Origin: Paenibacillus jilunlii
GTDB taxonomy: Bacteria > Bacillota > Bacilli > Paenibacillales > Paenibacillaceae
DNA: 64,000 nucleotides
Reading direction: 5' to 3'
Assembly (NCBI RefSeq): GCF_900102965.1
Contig: NZ_FNGM01000001.1
Coordinates: 124,001 to 188,000, forward strand
Below, piece after piece: positions 9,033-18,287 of the stretch. The notes below the pieces were generated by a model. That model was not told where the DNA came from, did not search any database, and worked only from the letters and a program-made list of their open reading frames with translations. Position numbers and translations under genes: made by a program. The stretch's first letter is position 1; every line of letters starts with the position of its first letter.

Positions 9033-9788
9033 GTGCTGTACACAGTAAAAGAGGTAGCTGTACTGTCCGGAACTACGGTGAAAACCCTGCATCATTATCA
9101 CAAAACGGGTCTGCTGATCCCGGCAGAGATCAGTGAAGCCGGGTACCGGCTGTACGGGATGGCGGAGCTGGAGCGCTTGCAGCAAATTATGCTCTACAAG
9201 GAGCTGGATTTCACGCTTGAGCAGATCGGGCAGCTGCTTGAGGAGGAACCGGATCGCTTATCCATACTTGTGGAGCAGGAAAAGCTTCTGCTGCTGCGCA
9301 GACAAAGGATCGATACGATGATTGAGACCCTGCAGAAATCGATAACAAGCAAAGAAAGAGGCGAACCCATGAAAGAGACGGAAATGTTCAAAGGACTTGC
9401 GAGTGAGCAAGAATGGACAGCAGCCCTGCAGGAGCAGGGAGATTACTTAAAGGAAACGTACGATTATGACCTCTTAGCTGACGGTGCTCCGGTTGATGTC
9501 CAGCACATGAACGATATGGCAGCGGAAGGCGCAGCGTTTATGACGGCTATGGCTGACGCTTTGCGGTCGGGAGTTAAGGCAGGAGATGTGAGCACGATGG
9601 AATTCATCCGCAAGCATCTGGATTTTCTGGGTCAGCACGGGCATCCGGTATCTGCTGCGGATTTTGCCGCGCAGAACCGCTTTTTCCTCGGCGATGACTT
9701 CCATCTCAGCATGCTTGAAGGGCAGCAGACCGGACTGGCGTACTATCTGAGCACGGCAGCAGATGCGTTTGCGGCGCAGCAGCAATAA
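9033..9788 (+). CDS. MerR-family regulator with TipAS ligand domain
   Basis: About 251 residues. N-terminal MerR winged helix (YTVKEVAVLSGTTVKTLHHYHKTGLL), a dimerisation coiled coil near residues 75-110, and a C-terminal TipAS-type domain (antibiotic or small-molecule binding in TipAL and Mta relatives). Start: GTG at 9033 preceded by AAAGGAGG at 9018-9025. The longer open frame from 8967 would overlap the GNAT gene and add residues without MerR character. It may sense a drug-like compound, but no pump lies next to it. Confidence 0.85.
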   Translation: MLYTVKEVAVLSGTTVKTLHHYHKTGLLIPAEISEAGYRLYGMAELERLQQIMLYKELDFTLEQIGQLLEEEPDRLSILVEQEKLLLLRRQRIDTMIETLQKSITSKERGEPMKETEMFKGLASEQEWTAALQEQGDYLKETYDYDLLADGAPVDVQHMNDMAAEGAAFMTAMADALRSGVKAGDVSTMEFIRKHLDFLGQHGHPVSAADFAAQNRFFLGDDFHLSMLEGQQTGLAYYLSTAADAFAAQQQ

Positions 9789-9889
9789 GCCAGTATACGG
9801 AGAGCAATAGGCTAGTGTATGGCAAACGGCTAGTGTGCAGAGCAAGCGGGTAGTGTGCAGCAGCAGCAGGCTGGTATACAGAGCAAGAG
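9789..9889. repeat. Five degenerate ~20-bp tandem repeats
   Basis: Directly after the MerR stop codon, five imperfect units of 18-21 bases follow one another, each resembling GGCTAGTGTRYRGAGCAA. Spacing is about two helical turns. No open reading frame of interest covers them. They merge into the hairpin terminator at 9882-9919. Function unknown. Confidence 0.6.
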
Positions 9890-9919
9890 GGGGCCACAGT
9901 TTCTGCGGTCCCTCTTGCT
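9882..9919. terminator. Bidirectional terminator between convergent genes
   Basis: Arms AGCAAGAGG (9882-9890) and CCTCTTGCT (9911-9919) pair perfectly, with further pairing inside. It lies between the convergent MerR and isomerase genes and can serve both. Confidence 0.75.
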
Positions 9920-9924
9920 GCTTG

Positions 9925-10752
9925 TTATGTCTGAAGCGGGTTGAATGTGGCCTGCAGCCATTGTGCAGATTGTTTCATATAAGCCAGTTGATCTGCAGCG
10001 TCAAAATGCTCAATGGCTACCATGTTCTTGTACCCGATAGTCTCTAGCCGATCCAAGATCGCTTGCATCGGAATGCAGCCAGAGCCGACAGGAGAAGGAA
10101 ACAGCCTGGTCCCGTTTGTGCTGATCTTCGGAACTTCACCAGGGTGCTCTTCCAGTGAGCGGTCTTTGCAGTGAACATGAACAATTCTCGATTTCAGCTT
10201 CTCGAAGGCTTCCAGCGCGTCTTCGCCCCGGTAGATGAAATTCCCTGTATCGAAGGTGATGCCAAGCTTCGGAACCTCATTTAGGAACCATAACAATTCT
10301 TCAGAAGTGGAAAATGGCGCCCGGCTGTCATCGAAATCTTCCAGGGTGACAATCAGCCCTTTGCACCCGGCATACTCGCTCATTTCCCTGAGTGCCGCAG
10401 CCATGTGCTGCAGTGAGCGTTCCCGCAGCTCCTGGTCTGCCGACTCGCCGATGAAGCCGGGAATCACAAGAACTTTGCCCGCACCCAAATATGCAGCCGT
10501 ATCAATGAATGAAAGGCCGGGCCGGACATCGGGAGCGTTGCCGAAATCACAAAAAGCGTACATGGAAGCCACGGACATTCCGGCTTGCTCCAGCAGCTTT
10601 TTTATAGCCTCAGGACTCGGCTGCACCTCATCCAGATCCAGCTCTACAGCCTGAATGCCATATCCGCGCACCAGACCCAGCACCTCCGGCAGCGGCAGCC
10701 CCGTTTGTTTACATGCTGTAACAATATGGTTGTAAAACACAGAAATCTGCAT
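9925..10752 (-). CDS. Sugar phosphate isomerase/epimerase (AP-endonuclease 2 TIM barrel)
   Basis: 275 residues with the xylose-isomerase-like TIM barrel pattern: VRGYGIQAVELDLDE, VTLEDFDDS (metal-binding Glu), ITFDTGNFI, VHCKDRS and MVAIEHFD. These metal-ligand segments are intact. Cytosolic; members isomerise or epimerise sugars and inositol derivatives. AAAGGAG precedes the ATG. It is divergent from a Gfo/Idh dehydrogenase, a common partnership in inositol or keto-sugar catabolism, so a shared substrate is likely but unproven. Confidence 0.87.
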   Translation of the reverse strand: MQISVFYNHIVTACKQTGLPLPEVLGLVRGYGIQAVELDLDEVQPSPEAIKKLLEQAGMSVASMYAFCDFGNAPDVRPGLSFIDTAAYLGAGKVLVIPGFIGESADQELRERSLQHMAAALREMSEYAGCKGLIVTLEDFDDSRAPFSTSEELLWFLNEVPKLGITFDTGNFIYRGEDALEAFEKLKSRIVHVHCKDRSLEEHPGEVPKISTNGTRLFPSPVGSGCIPMQAILDRLETIGYKNMVAIEHFDAADQLAYMKQSAQWLQATFNPLQT

Positions 10753-10779
10753 TATGAGCTCCTTTCATTCTACTGAGAT

Positions 10780-10797
10780 ATTGCAATCGTTTTCTTG
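10780..10797. promoter_or_regulatory. Candidate cre-like (LacI/CcpA-family) operator
   Basis: ATTGCAATCGTTTTCTTG matches about 15 of 18 positions of the reverse-strand catabolite-responsive element consensus. It lies 28 bases upstream of the isomerase start, where carbon catabolite control would be plausible. Read by eye only. Confidence 0.35.
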
Positions 10798-10846
10798 ACA
10801 AGTATAGTGGATATTCGCCAGGGGTTCCACCGGGAATTCCGCGGGG

Positions 10847-10868
10847 AGGACAGGCGTCCTTTTTTTGT
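10847..10868 (+). terminator. Terminator-like hairpin in the leader of the Gfo/Idh gene
   Basis: AGGAC-AGGC-GTCCT followed by a run of T's, 58 bases before the TTG start of the downstream gene. It is short but has the full intrinsic-terminator form. No gene on the plus strand ends just upstream, so it may act as an attenuator or be incidental. Confidence 0.5.
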
Positions 10869-10925
10869 TTCCTAAATTGCTCTATGATGAGGGACAAGAA
10901 TCCATATTCAGGGGAGAGAACACAT

Positions 10926-11918
10926 TTGAATACAGCAAAGCTTAGTTTTATCGGTGCGGGATTTCATGCATCTACGAATATTTATCCTTCGGCCACCCAA
11001 GCGGGGGCAGAAATTGTTGCGGTTGCAACCCGGAATCTGGAGCGCTCCAGGGCCGCACTCCAGCGGTTCGGCAGCAGCGGCAAACCTTACAGCGACTACC
11101 GGAAGATGCTGCAGGATGCAGAATGCGACGGAGTGGTGGTGGTCGCGCAGCCGCAGGATCAAACTGCGCTGGTGCTGGATTGTATCCATGCCGGAAAAAA
11201 TGTCTATGTGGACAAGCCGCTTGGCTGGAATGGCCCGGAAGCGCTTCAGCTTGCCGATGCCGCCGAGCAGGCCGGAGTGGTGCTGATGGTGGGGTTCATG
11301 AAGCGTTATGCCCCTGTCTACTTGAAGCTGAAGGAGCTGATTACGGAAGGAACGCTGGGTGAAGCCCGCTCCTTCCAGGCCCGGTTCGCAGTGGACAGCA
11401 CGCCTTTCTGCAAAGATGAAGAGCAGTTCTTGAAGCTCGCCGCCATTCATATTGTGGATTTATTGCGGTTTTTGTTTGGTGAAGCCGTCCAAATATCGGG
11501 GTTCACGAACAATGACAATGAACGGATCGCCCAAAGCATTTCGCTGAAATTTGCTAATGGCGTTGTGGGCAGCGTCTATTTTGCCGGGATGAGCGCCTGG
11601 TCCAGAGAAAGTGAGAGCCTGACAGTTACCTTCGATCACGGGTTCGTCTGTGCGGATGAAGTCGTGAAGCTGTCGGTTCATCATTCTCTGGCGGCCAGCG
11701 GGCTGCCCTGGCAATCGCTTGCGGAGCAGGATATGGTGTTCACCCCTTCCGCATCTGCGATGTCCGGCGGCTACAGAGATTTGTATCTGCGAGGCTTCGT
11801 CGGCGAAATGGCGCATTTCATCCACTGCTGCCGTGAAGGGCTGACGCCCGTCTCCAGCGGCCGGGATAATGTGAAAACCATGGAGCTGTGCGATGCCATT
11901 TTGTCTGCTTTGATGTAG
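10926..11918 (+). CDS. Gfo/Idh/MocA-family oxidoreductase
   Basis: About 330 residues. N-terminal Rossmann domain (KLSFIGAGFHA), the family signature VYVDKPLGWNGPEA that contains the catalytic-lysine EKP-like motif in the form DKP, and a C-terminal alpha/beta substrate domain. It would oxidise or reduce a sugar or inositol with NAD(P). Start chosen at TTG 10926 behind AGGGGAGAG; the ATG at 10884 has no ribosome site. Divergent from the isomerase gene. Confidence 0.87.
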   Translation: MNTAKLSFIGAGFHASTNIYPSATQAGAEIVAVATRNLERSRAALQRFGSSGKPYSDYRKMLQDAECDGVVVVAQPQDQTALVLDCIHAGKNVYVDKPLGWNGPEALQLADAAEQAGVVLMVGFMKRYAPVYLKLKELITEGTLGEARSFQARFAVDSTPFCKDEEQFLKLAAIHIVDLLRFLFGEAVQISGFTNNDNERIAQSISLKFANGVVGSVYFAGMSAWSRESESLTVTFDHGFVCADEVVKLSVHHSLAASGLPWQSLAEQDMVFTPSASAMSGGYRDLYLRGFVGEMAHFIHCCREGLTPVSSGRDNVKTMELCDAILSALM

Positions 11919-12168
11919 GCGTTTGATCTGGCATCCGGACAGGCCTTTTGAGTCCGCATCAATTGGTAAATAAATGGCGGGCCGGGAAACCGGCGCAAAT
12001 CCATATACTTGCAACCGGAGCTTGAAGGAGCACACATTTCAATCTGCCTCCATAAGTAGTTAATCCGAAACTTGCTTCTCTTCTTCGGCAAATAAAAAAG
12101 CCGCCTCACTGCAGCCCGTCCCGTAAATCTCAGACAGTAAATGCAGCAAAACGGCGTGTACTTCACGA

Positions 12169-12212
12169 CATCTATGAGTTTATTAAATATCATCTATGAG
12201 TCCATTAGATAT
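12169..12212. repeat. Two tandem 22-bp direct repeats upstream of helD
   Basis: Units start at 12169 and 12191, both beginning CATCTATGAGT and ending in an AT-rich TTARATAT-like stretch. The 22-base period is two helical turns, the geometry of sites read by a dimer or by LytTR-type proteins. The rest of the 443-base gap 11919-12361 holds no gene I can support. Confidence 0.5.
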
Positions 12213-12361
12213 GTACCCTTGAATTGGAATTTGAGTCCTAGCGTATGACCTTTTTTGGACCCACGATAATTGCATAATACTACAGCGGAAAGTATAAGTC
12301 TATATTTTTTTGGGTTTCTCTCTATACTTATGAGTATTCTCATCAGGAAAAGAGGGGCAAT

Positions 12362-14416
12362 ATGATTGTTAATCGAAGTGAAACGGATGAAAAGCTATAT
12401 TTGCAGGAGATAGTAGCCAGGCTTCAGAACGCGTTGCAAGCAGTAGATAGGCGTATAAGCTCAGCCGGGGAAGAGATTCTTGCGGCCAAAAAATACCTCT
12501 GGGCCAACTCCGCGCAGATCGATCCAGCGGAACGGGCAGCCAACAGAGTTGAGATTTCCTTGAGCATTGATCATGGTGAACAAGCAGTAGTCAAGCGGGA
12601 TAGGCTGCGGAAGCTGCTTCATACACCCTATTTTGGCAGAATTGATTTCCTTGCAGATCATCATTCGGAAGCCTTGGCCTGCTACATCGGGGTGCATTCC
12701 TTTGCGGGCGATGACAGCCAGGAGAATGTGATCTATGACTGGCGTTCTCCCATCGCAAGCATGTTCTATGATTTCAATACCGGCAGGGCCAACTATGCTT
12801 CACCTTCTGGGGAGGTAACCGGGGAAATCACGCTAAAGAGACAATACAGCATCAGAAACAGTGAAATGGAATATATGATCGAAAGTTCGCTGAACATCAA
12901 TGACGATGTGCTGCAAAAGGAGCTCAGCCAGACCTCGGACGAGAAAATGAAAAATATTGTCGCTACCATTCAGAAGGAGCAGAATGTGATCATCCGCAAT
13001 GAATCCGCCCATGAGCTGATCATCCAAGGGGTTGCCGGGTCGGGTAAAACCTCTGTTGCCTTGCACCGTGTGGCTTACCTGCTGTACCGGTATAAGGAAA
13101 CCTTAACCTCGCAAAATATCCTGATTATCTCTCCGAATAAAGTGTTCTCCGATTATATTTCGAATGTCCTGCCGGAGCTGGGCGAAGAGAAAATCAGGGA
13201 ACTCAGCTTCGATGAGCTTGCTGCCACTGAGCTTGCGGGAATATGCGGATTCCAGACCTTTAACCAGCAGGTGGCAGAGCTGGCCGGCTCGGTGGATGAC
13301 TCCGCCATTGAACGGATCGGATACAAGGCGGATATGGATTTTGTTCAAGCTCTGGAGAGCTACATTATGCACATTAGCGAGGCCTATTTTGTTCCTGCTG
13401 ATATATCCGTTGGTCAGGTGCGGATTCCCGCTGAGGAAGTGCAGAGCGCCTATCAGTCCGCACGCAGTCTCCTGGTTAGACAAAGGCTGGAGAAGACGGC
13501 ATCGATCCTGTCAGCCCGGACCCGGGATGAGAACGGGCGGAGCTTGCCCTCAGCCACAGCCAATAAAATCAAAACCGCTGTCCAAAAAATGTTCAAATCG
13601 CTTAATATGCTTACTCTCTATAAGGATTTCTACGAGCATACCGGCAGGCCGGAGCTGTTCAAGCCCAAAAAGGCAAAGCTGCTTGAATTCTGTGACGTCT
13701 TTCCCCTGGTCTATCTGAAGCTTCGAATGGAAGGAACCACAGGCTTCGATACTGTAAAACATCTCTTGGTGGATGAAATGCAGGACTACACGGCCATCCA
13801 ATACAGGGTTTTATCGCTTCTTTTTAAATGCAAAAAGACGATCCTCGGTGACAGCAGCCAATCTGTGAATCCGTATTCTTCATCATCTATCTCAGTGATC
13901 AAACAGGTTTTTCCCGGAGCCGATACGGTTGAACTGCTGAAGAGCTACCGCTCCACCCTCGAAATTATTCATTTTGCCCAGAGGATTAATCATAACAGCC
14001 GGATAGTTCCGGTCGAGCGCCATGGTGAACCTCCGGTAATCATTGGTGCAGACACGCCTGAAGGAGAATTATCGCACATCAACAGGTTAATCACGCGCTT
14101 CCGCAAATCGGGGCATCATTCCCTTGGGGTGGTCTGCAAGACACAGGAGCAGGCGCAAAGCTTGTACGAAGCAGTAAAAGGTACTCACAAGGATATAGTT
14201 CTGCTGGATTTCAGCAGCGACAGATTTCATGAGGGGATAATGATTACCTCCGCACATATGGCTAAGGGGCTGGAGTTCGATCAGGTGATTATCCCTTTTT
14301 GTGATGCAGTGAATTACAGGACAGAGCTCGACCGGAGTATGCTGTATATTGCCTGCACCAGAGCCATGCATGTGCTTGCGTTAACCTTTTGCGGGGAAGC
14401 CTCTGGATGGTTGTAG
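12362..14416 (+). CDS. helD: HelD-like UvrD/Rep-family ATPase, RNA polymerase recycling factor
   Basis: 684 residues. The N-terminal region (about 1-90) is helical, as in the HelD arm that enters the polymerase secondary channel. Walker A is GVAGSGKTS near residue 225, Walker B is LLVDEMQDY, and later superfamily 1 motifs include LLKSYRST and TSAHMAKGLEFDQVI. HelD releases stalled or post-termination RNA polymerase using ATP. It is shorter than the B. subtilis protein of about 770 residues, as are many paralogues, and Paenibacilli often carry several. GAGGGG precedes the ATG. Confidence 0.87.
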   Translation: MIVNRSETDEKLYLQEIVARLQNALQAVDRRISSAGEEILAAKKYLWANSAQIDPAERAANRVEISLSIDHGEQAVVKRDRLRKLLHTPYFGRIDFLADHHSEALACYIGVHSFAGDDSQENVIYDWRSPIASMFYDFNTGRANYASPSGEVTGEITLKRQYSIRNSEMEYMIESSLNINDDVLQKELSQTSDEKMKNIVATIQKEQNVIIRNESAHELIIQGVAGSGKTSVALHRVAYLLYRYKETLTSQNILIISPNKVFSDYISNVLPELGEEKIRELSFDELAATELAGICGFQTFNQQVAELAGSVDDSAIERIGYKADMDFVQALESYIMHISEAYFVPADISVGQVRIPAEEVQSAYQSARSLLVRQRLEKTASILSARTRDENGRSLPSATANKIKTAVQKMFKSLNMLTLYKDFYEHTGRPELFKPKKAKLLEFCDVFPLVYLKLRMEGTTGFDTVKHLLVDEMQDYTAIQYRVLSLLFKCKKTILGDSSQSVNPYSSSSISVIKQVFPGADTVELLKSYRSTLEIIHFAQRINHNSRIVPVERHGEPPVIIGADTPEGELSHINRLITRFRKSGHHSLGVVCKTQEQAQSLYEAVKGTHKDIVLLDFSSDRFHEGIMITSAHMAKGLEFDQVIIPFCDAVNYRTELDRSMLYIACTRAMHVLALTFCGEASGWL

Positions 14417-14539
14417 CCAGCCTGCTATGCTTATACAGCAGCTTAATGTCCTCTGTGTGCAGCTTGCGCAAAGCCCCTTGAAGATGCACTTTTACAAAAA
14501 TATACTGGGATTGTAACAGATGCGCGGGAGGGGACGCTC

Positions 14540-14983
14540 ATGAAAATCACCATTGAGAGCATACCGGAAGACAGCGAGCCTGAGATTATTCTGAGGTGCA
14601 ATGATCCGGATGAAGCGGTGCTGAAGCTGCTGTATTCGATTCAAGCTATGGCAGCTTCCAAGAAGCTGATTGGCATGACCGATCTTCAAATGCATATCAT
14701 CGAACCGGATGAGGTGTATTATTTTGAGGCGGTGGACCACAAAGTTTTTATTTATTGTGCCGAGAAGGTGTATGAATCCAGGCTGAAGCTGTATGAGATT
14801 GAACTGGCTTATGCGCACAGGGATTTTTTTCGAGCCTCCAAGTCAACCATCCTGAATATTGCCAAAATCAAGTCCGTCAGCCCGCTCCTTTATGGCCGAT
14901 TCGAAGCCTTGCTGCACAATGGCGAAAAGGTCATCATTTCCCGGCAATACGTTCCTGTGCTTAAGCAAAAACTAGGACTCTGA
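14540..14983 (+). CDS. Stand-alone LytTR DNA-binding regulator
   Basis: 147 residues with a LytTR domain in the C-terminal 100: EVYYFEAVDHKVFIYCAEKVYESRLKLYEIE, FRASKSTILNIAKIKSV, and LLHNGEKVIISRQYVPVLKQKL. No receiver domain is present. Such proteins are usually paired with a small membrane protein that modulates them, here the DUF3021 gene 12 bases downstream. GGGAGGGG precedes the ATG. Confidence 0.9.
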   Translation: MKITIESIPEDSEPEIILRCNDPDEAVLKLLYSIQAMAASKKLIGMTDLQMHIIEPDEVYYFEAVDHKVFIYCAEKVYESRLKLYEIELAYAHRDFFRASKSTILNIAKIKSVSPLLYGRFEALLHNGEKVIISRQYVPVLKQKLGL

Positions 14984-14995
14984 GGAGGCTTCATC

Positions 14996-15433
14996 ATGAA
15001 AACCGGTAATTTTGTATCCCATATGGTGAAGGATTGGTTTGCAGTCTGTGGATGTGTAACGATTCTGGTGGCTATTGTGCAGGCCTTGAGCTCAACCGGT
15101 TCCGTAAAAGCATCGATCCTGTGGCAGATTATTGTGGCGGCTTCGGCATTTACCTGCTTCAAATATGCTTTGGTGAGCACACCCGGGCTTGGTCAAAAAG
15201 CGCAAACGTTCTCCTTCTATATCTGTTTTCTGCTTGCTGATGTTTTTGTGATCGTGTGGCTGTGGCTCTTCAGTTCCGGTCCGTTTAGAGAAAATGAGCG
15301 TTTTCTCCCTTTTCTGATTACCAGCCTTGTGATTAAAGGTATGGTGTACACGATGCTGCATATTGACGGCCAGAAGGAAGCCAAGCGGCTGAATGAGAAG
15401 CTGGGCGAATATCAGAGGGAAGGCAAGGCATAA
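14996..15433 (+). CDS. DUF3021 membrane protein, partner of LytTR regulator
   Basis: 145 residues with four predicted membrane helices (about 17-37, 44-62, 75-97, 104-124) and a charged C-terminal tail that may form a coiled coil (KEAKRLNEKLGEYQREG). DUF3021 proteins lie next to LytTR regulators in Bacillota and are thought to control them, so the pair is a one-operon membrane-linked switch. GAGGAGG lies just before the ATG. Confidence 0.85.
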   Translation: MKTGNFVSHMVKDWFAVCGCVTILVAIVQALSSTGSVKASILWQIIVAASAFTCFKYALVSTPGLGQKAQTFSFYICFLLADVFVIVWLWLFSSGPFRENERFLPFLITSLVIKGMVYTMLHIDGQKEAKRLNEKLGEYQREGKA

Positions 15434-15508
15434 AGCAAAAAAACGCCACCAAATTCCTTGCCGCTCGTAAGTAGGGGGAGATGTTCACTTTCCTTTGGAG
15501 ATGATTGT

Positions 15509-16801
15509 ATGCTTCTCAATTCAACTTCCTTGATTGCTAAGGATATTCCGGATCGGACGCAGAACGGACTGCATCCGTCATGGGATCTGTTCCGGGAGCG
15601 CTATTCACGGCTGGAACCTCACATTCATGCCTTTGCAGCTGAAGCGAATGCGGGAGAACGGCTGGACGCTGCTGCGGAAAATTTGCTCGATACCTATAGA
15701 GGAACAGGGGCGAAGCCAGCTTTTTACGGAATTCCTGTAGGCATTAAGGACCTGCTGCATGTAGAGGGATTGCTAACCCGGGCCGGGTCCGGTCTGCCGG
15801 CTGCGGTGTTGGCAGGGCAGGAAGGATCGTTGATTAGACGCCTTCGTTCATTGGGTGCTTTGATCGCCGGCAAGACGGTCACCGAAGAATTTGCTTACAA
15901 TGGCCCTATCGCAACACGCAATCCGCACGATCTGTCTCATACCCCTGGCGGTTCAAGTGCGGGGTCAGCAGCAGCGGTTGCCGCAGGATTATGTCCGTTG
16001 GCGTTGGGGACCCAGACTCTTCGTTCCGTGATTGCCCCTGCTTCCTTTTGCGGTGTGGTGGGTTTCAAGCCAAGCTATGGAAGAGTGCCGCTGGATGGTG
16101 TTATTTTGCTGGCCCCTTCCTTTGATACCATAGGATTCTTCACGCAAAAGGTATCTGATATGCAGGTGGCGGCAGCCTTGCTCATCCCAGACTGGAATCA
16201 CCATTACCGGCAAGCTGGCAGAAAACCGGTGCTGGGCATCCCCAAAGGAATATACATGGAACTGATGAGCGGTGGGGTCAAAGCAGCTTTTTCTGCACAA
16301 ATCGAAGGTCTACAGCAAAAGGGCTATGCAGTGAAGCAGGTGAATATGCCTTGGGAGGATGAATTTATCTACGGGGACGCCATGCTGCGGTTTCTGGAGG
16401 GGGAAATGGCACGAGAGCACGCCCCATGGTTCGATCGATTTGCAGAGATCTATGGGACTCCGGTAAGGGAAGCTATTCTCCGTGGCCGGGAAATAACTGA
16501 TACGGAGCTGGAGATGTACCGCCGGAGGCAGGTCAGGCTGCGCCGGGAGCTGGAAACAGCCCAAGCGGCACAAGGCGTGGACCTCTGGGTATCGCCGGCG
16601 CAAGGCGGAACCGCACCGAAGATCGGTGAGGGCACCGGGTGGTCCGGAATGACCGCCATCTGGACCTTTGCCGGCTGCCCGGCTATCAGCCTTCCATCAG
16701 CCAGTATTGACAACCTGCCGCTCGGTTTTCAGTGCATCGGCAGTTACGGCCAAGATGAGGCACTGGCGGCCTGGGCGCGGCAGATGTCAGAAGACTTGTA
16801 A
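15509..16801 (+). CDS. Amidase signature family hydrolase
   Basis: About 430 residues. The Ser-cisSer-Lys machinery is visible: GIKD supplies the lysine, GGSSAGSAAAVAAG is the glycine/serine-rich signature, and GTQTLRSVIAPASFCGVVGFKPS contains the nucleophile serine, with LRS in place of the common GGS. It hydrolyses an amide; substrate unknown. ATG 15509 (MLLNST) is preferred to the TTG at 15458. Convergent with the AprX-like protease gene. Confidence 0.87.
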   Translation: MLLNSTSLIAKDIPDRTQNGLHPSWDLFRERYSRLEPHIHAFAAEANAGERLDAAAENLLDTYRGTGAKPAFYGIPVGIKDLLHVEGLLTRAGSGLPAAVLAGQEGSLIRRLRSLGALIAGKTVTEEFAYNGPIATRNPHDLSHTPGGSSAGSAAAVAAGLCPLALGTQTLRSVIAPASFCGVVGFKPSYGRVPLDGVILLAPSFDTIGFFTQKVSDMQVAAALLIPDWNHHYRQAGRKPVLGIPKGIYMELMSGGVKAAFSAQIEGLQQKGYAVKQVNMPWEDEFIYGDAMLRFLEGEMAREHAPWFDRFAEIYGTPVREAILRGREITDTELEMYRRRQVRLRRELETAQAAQGVDLWVSPAQGGTAPKIGEGTGWSGMTAIWTFAGCPAISLPSASIDNLPLGFQCIGSYGQDEALAAWARQMSEDL

Positions 16802-16840
16802 TTCAATAAACCCGGAAGTTTATGGGCGAAAAATATGCAA

Positions 16841-16856
16841 ATCTGCCCGGGCAGAT
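16841..16856. terminator. Perfect 16-bp palindrome between convergent genes
   Basis: ATCTGCCCGGGCAGAT, in the 61-base gap between amidase and protease stop codons. It is GC-rich and self-complementary with essentially no loop and lacks a clear T-run. Likely a bidirectional terminator, although a protein-binding palindrome is possible. Confidence 0.45.
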
Positions 16857-16862
16857 AGCTAA

Positions 16863-18120
16863 TCATCTCTTTCCAAGCAAAAAGCGCATATTGATCTCGC
16901 CGCTGCCTGCAGTATTCGGCTTCAAGCCGAGACGGAATGCGTTTCTCTTCAGCCGGGCTTTTACCTGGCGAGGTGTGAGCGAAGGATAGCTCTGCAGAAG
17001 CTGGGCGGCGGCCCCGGAGACGATAGGAGTAGAAACACTGGTGCCGGATAGTACGAAATATTGTTTGCCGATCCGCATGTAAGGGAATCTCCGGGCCAGT
17101 TGGGATCCGGGGGCACGAAGGGAAATGACGGATTCACCCGGGGCTGTGATATCCGGTTTAATCTTCCCGCAGGGTGTTGGACCCCGGCTGGAATAGAAGG
17201 TAATGCGGTCATCTTTTTGCGTGAGGGTCCGGCGGTCATCTACTGCTCCGACCGTAATCGCCGCAGGATTGATGCCCGGTGACTCAATCGTCTTGCGTCC
17301 GGGGCCGCTGTTGCCTGCGGCGATTACAACGGTAAGTCCGGCTTGGACGGCTTTGTCTACGGCCTGGCAGAGCAGGTCGTCTCTGCAAGAAGTACTTACG
17401 GTTCCGCCGAACGACATGGACAGAATGCGCAGCTTTAACCGTTTCTTCTCCGCAATACACCATTCTATGCCTTTAATAATCGTAGAGTCATAGCCATCTC
17501 CGTTGATATCCAGCACTTTAACGCCTACTACGCCCGCTTCCGGTGCAGGACCTCTGTACTTACCTTGGCTAAGCCAGCCGTTGCCTGCCGCATCTCCGGC
17601 AATATGTGTGCCATGGCCGTTATCGTCATAGGGGCGTTTCCGGTGGTTGACGAAATCCTTGAAGGCCACGATACGGTTCACGGGACGGACCAGATCGGGG
17701 TGGGGGTATACTCCGGTGTCGAGAACGGCGATATTGATGCCTTTTCCGGTAAGCCCCCGCTTGCTTTGAACAGCTGCCGCACCAATGGAAGGAGTAGCAA
17801 TATCCAGCGATATGGATTTAATCTGATCCAGATGTACCTTATGAACACCTTCCCAGCAGCACAGCCGTTTCAGGCAATTCACTGAGACTTGGGAGGAAAA
17901 GGCGTTAAGCATAGGAATATGGTGTTTAATAGCAAAAGCATGTGCGCCTAGATGCTTGTGTAAGGCCAACATTCTGCTTGGGGAAATTTTGTGCTTGAAT
18001 TGAACAATAACAGGCAGCGCTGCTGGTCCCTTGCCGGAATGATACGTTTTACGAATTTCGGTCCTCAGCGGACGGTTCATTTTGGAAGCATACTGCTTCA
18101 TCCACAGTTTATTGCGCATG
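16863..18120 (-). CDS. AprX-like S8 family serine protease (subtilase)
   Basis: About 418 residues. The catalytic triad is complete: Asp134 (VLDTG), His169 (NGHGTH) and Ser361 (GTSVSTP), with the oxyanion Asn270 (AAGNS). No signal peptide is visible, and the N-terminus is basic. Size and lack of export signal match the AprX group of intracellular or late-growth subtilases. Residues 30-110 look like a degenerate inhibitor propeptide (VIVQFKHKISPSRMLALHKHLG). ATG 18120 follows a GGAGAGGTGAGG site; the longer frame to 18176 has none. Confidence 0.88.
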
Positions 18121-18287
18121 GCTGTCGCCTCACCTCTCCGATACAGGGTATGCGCGGAAAGGCACAGTGGGTACATATCTATAATTCTAAGACACTACCA
18201 CATTTCTCGAATGATAGGCATAAATGCGTTTCACTGCACGTACGAAATGCATCTACTACTGTATCCTATCAGAAAGTGGTGAAGTAA

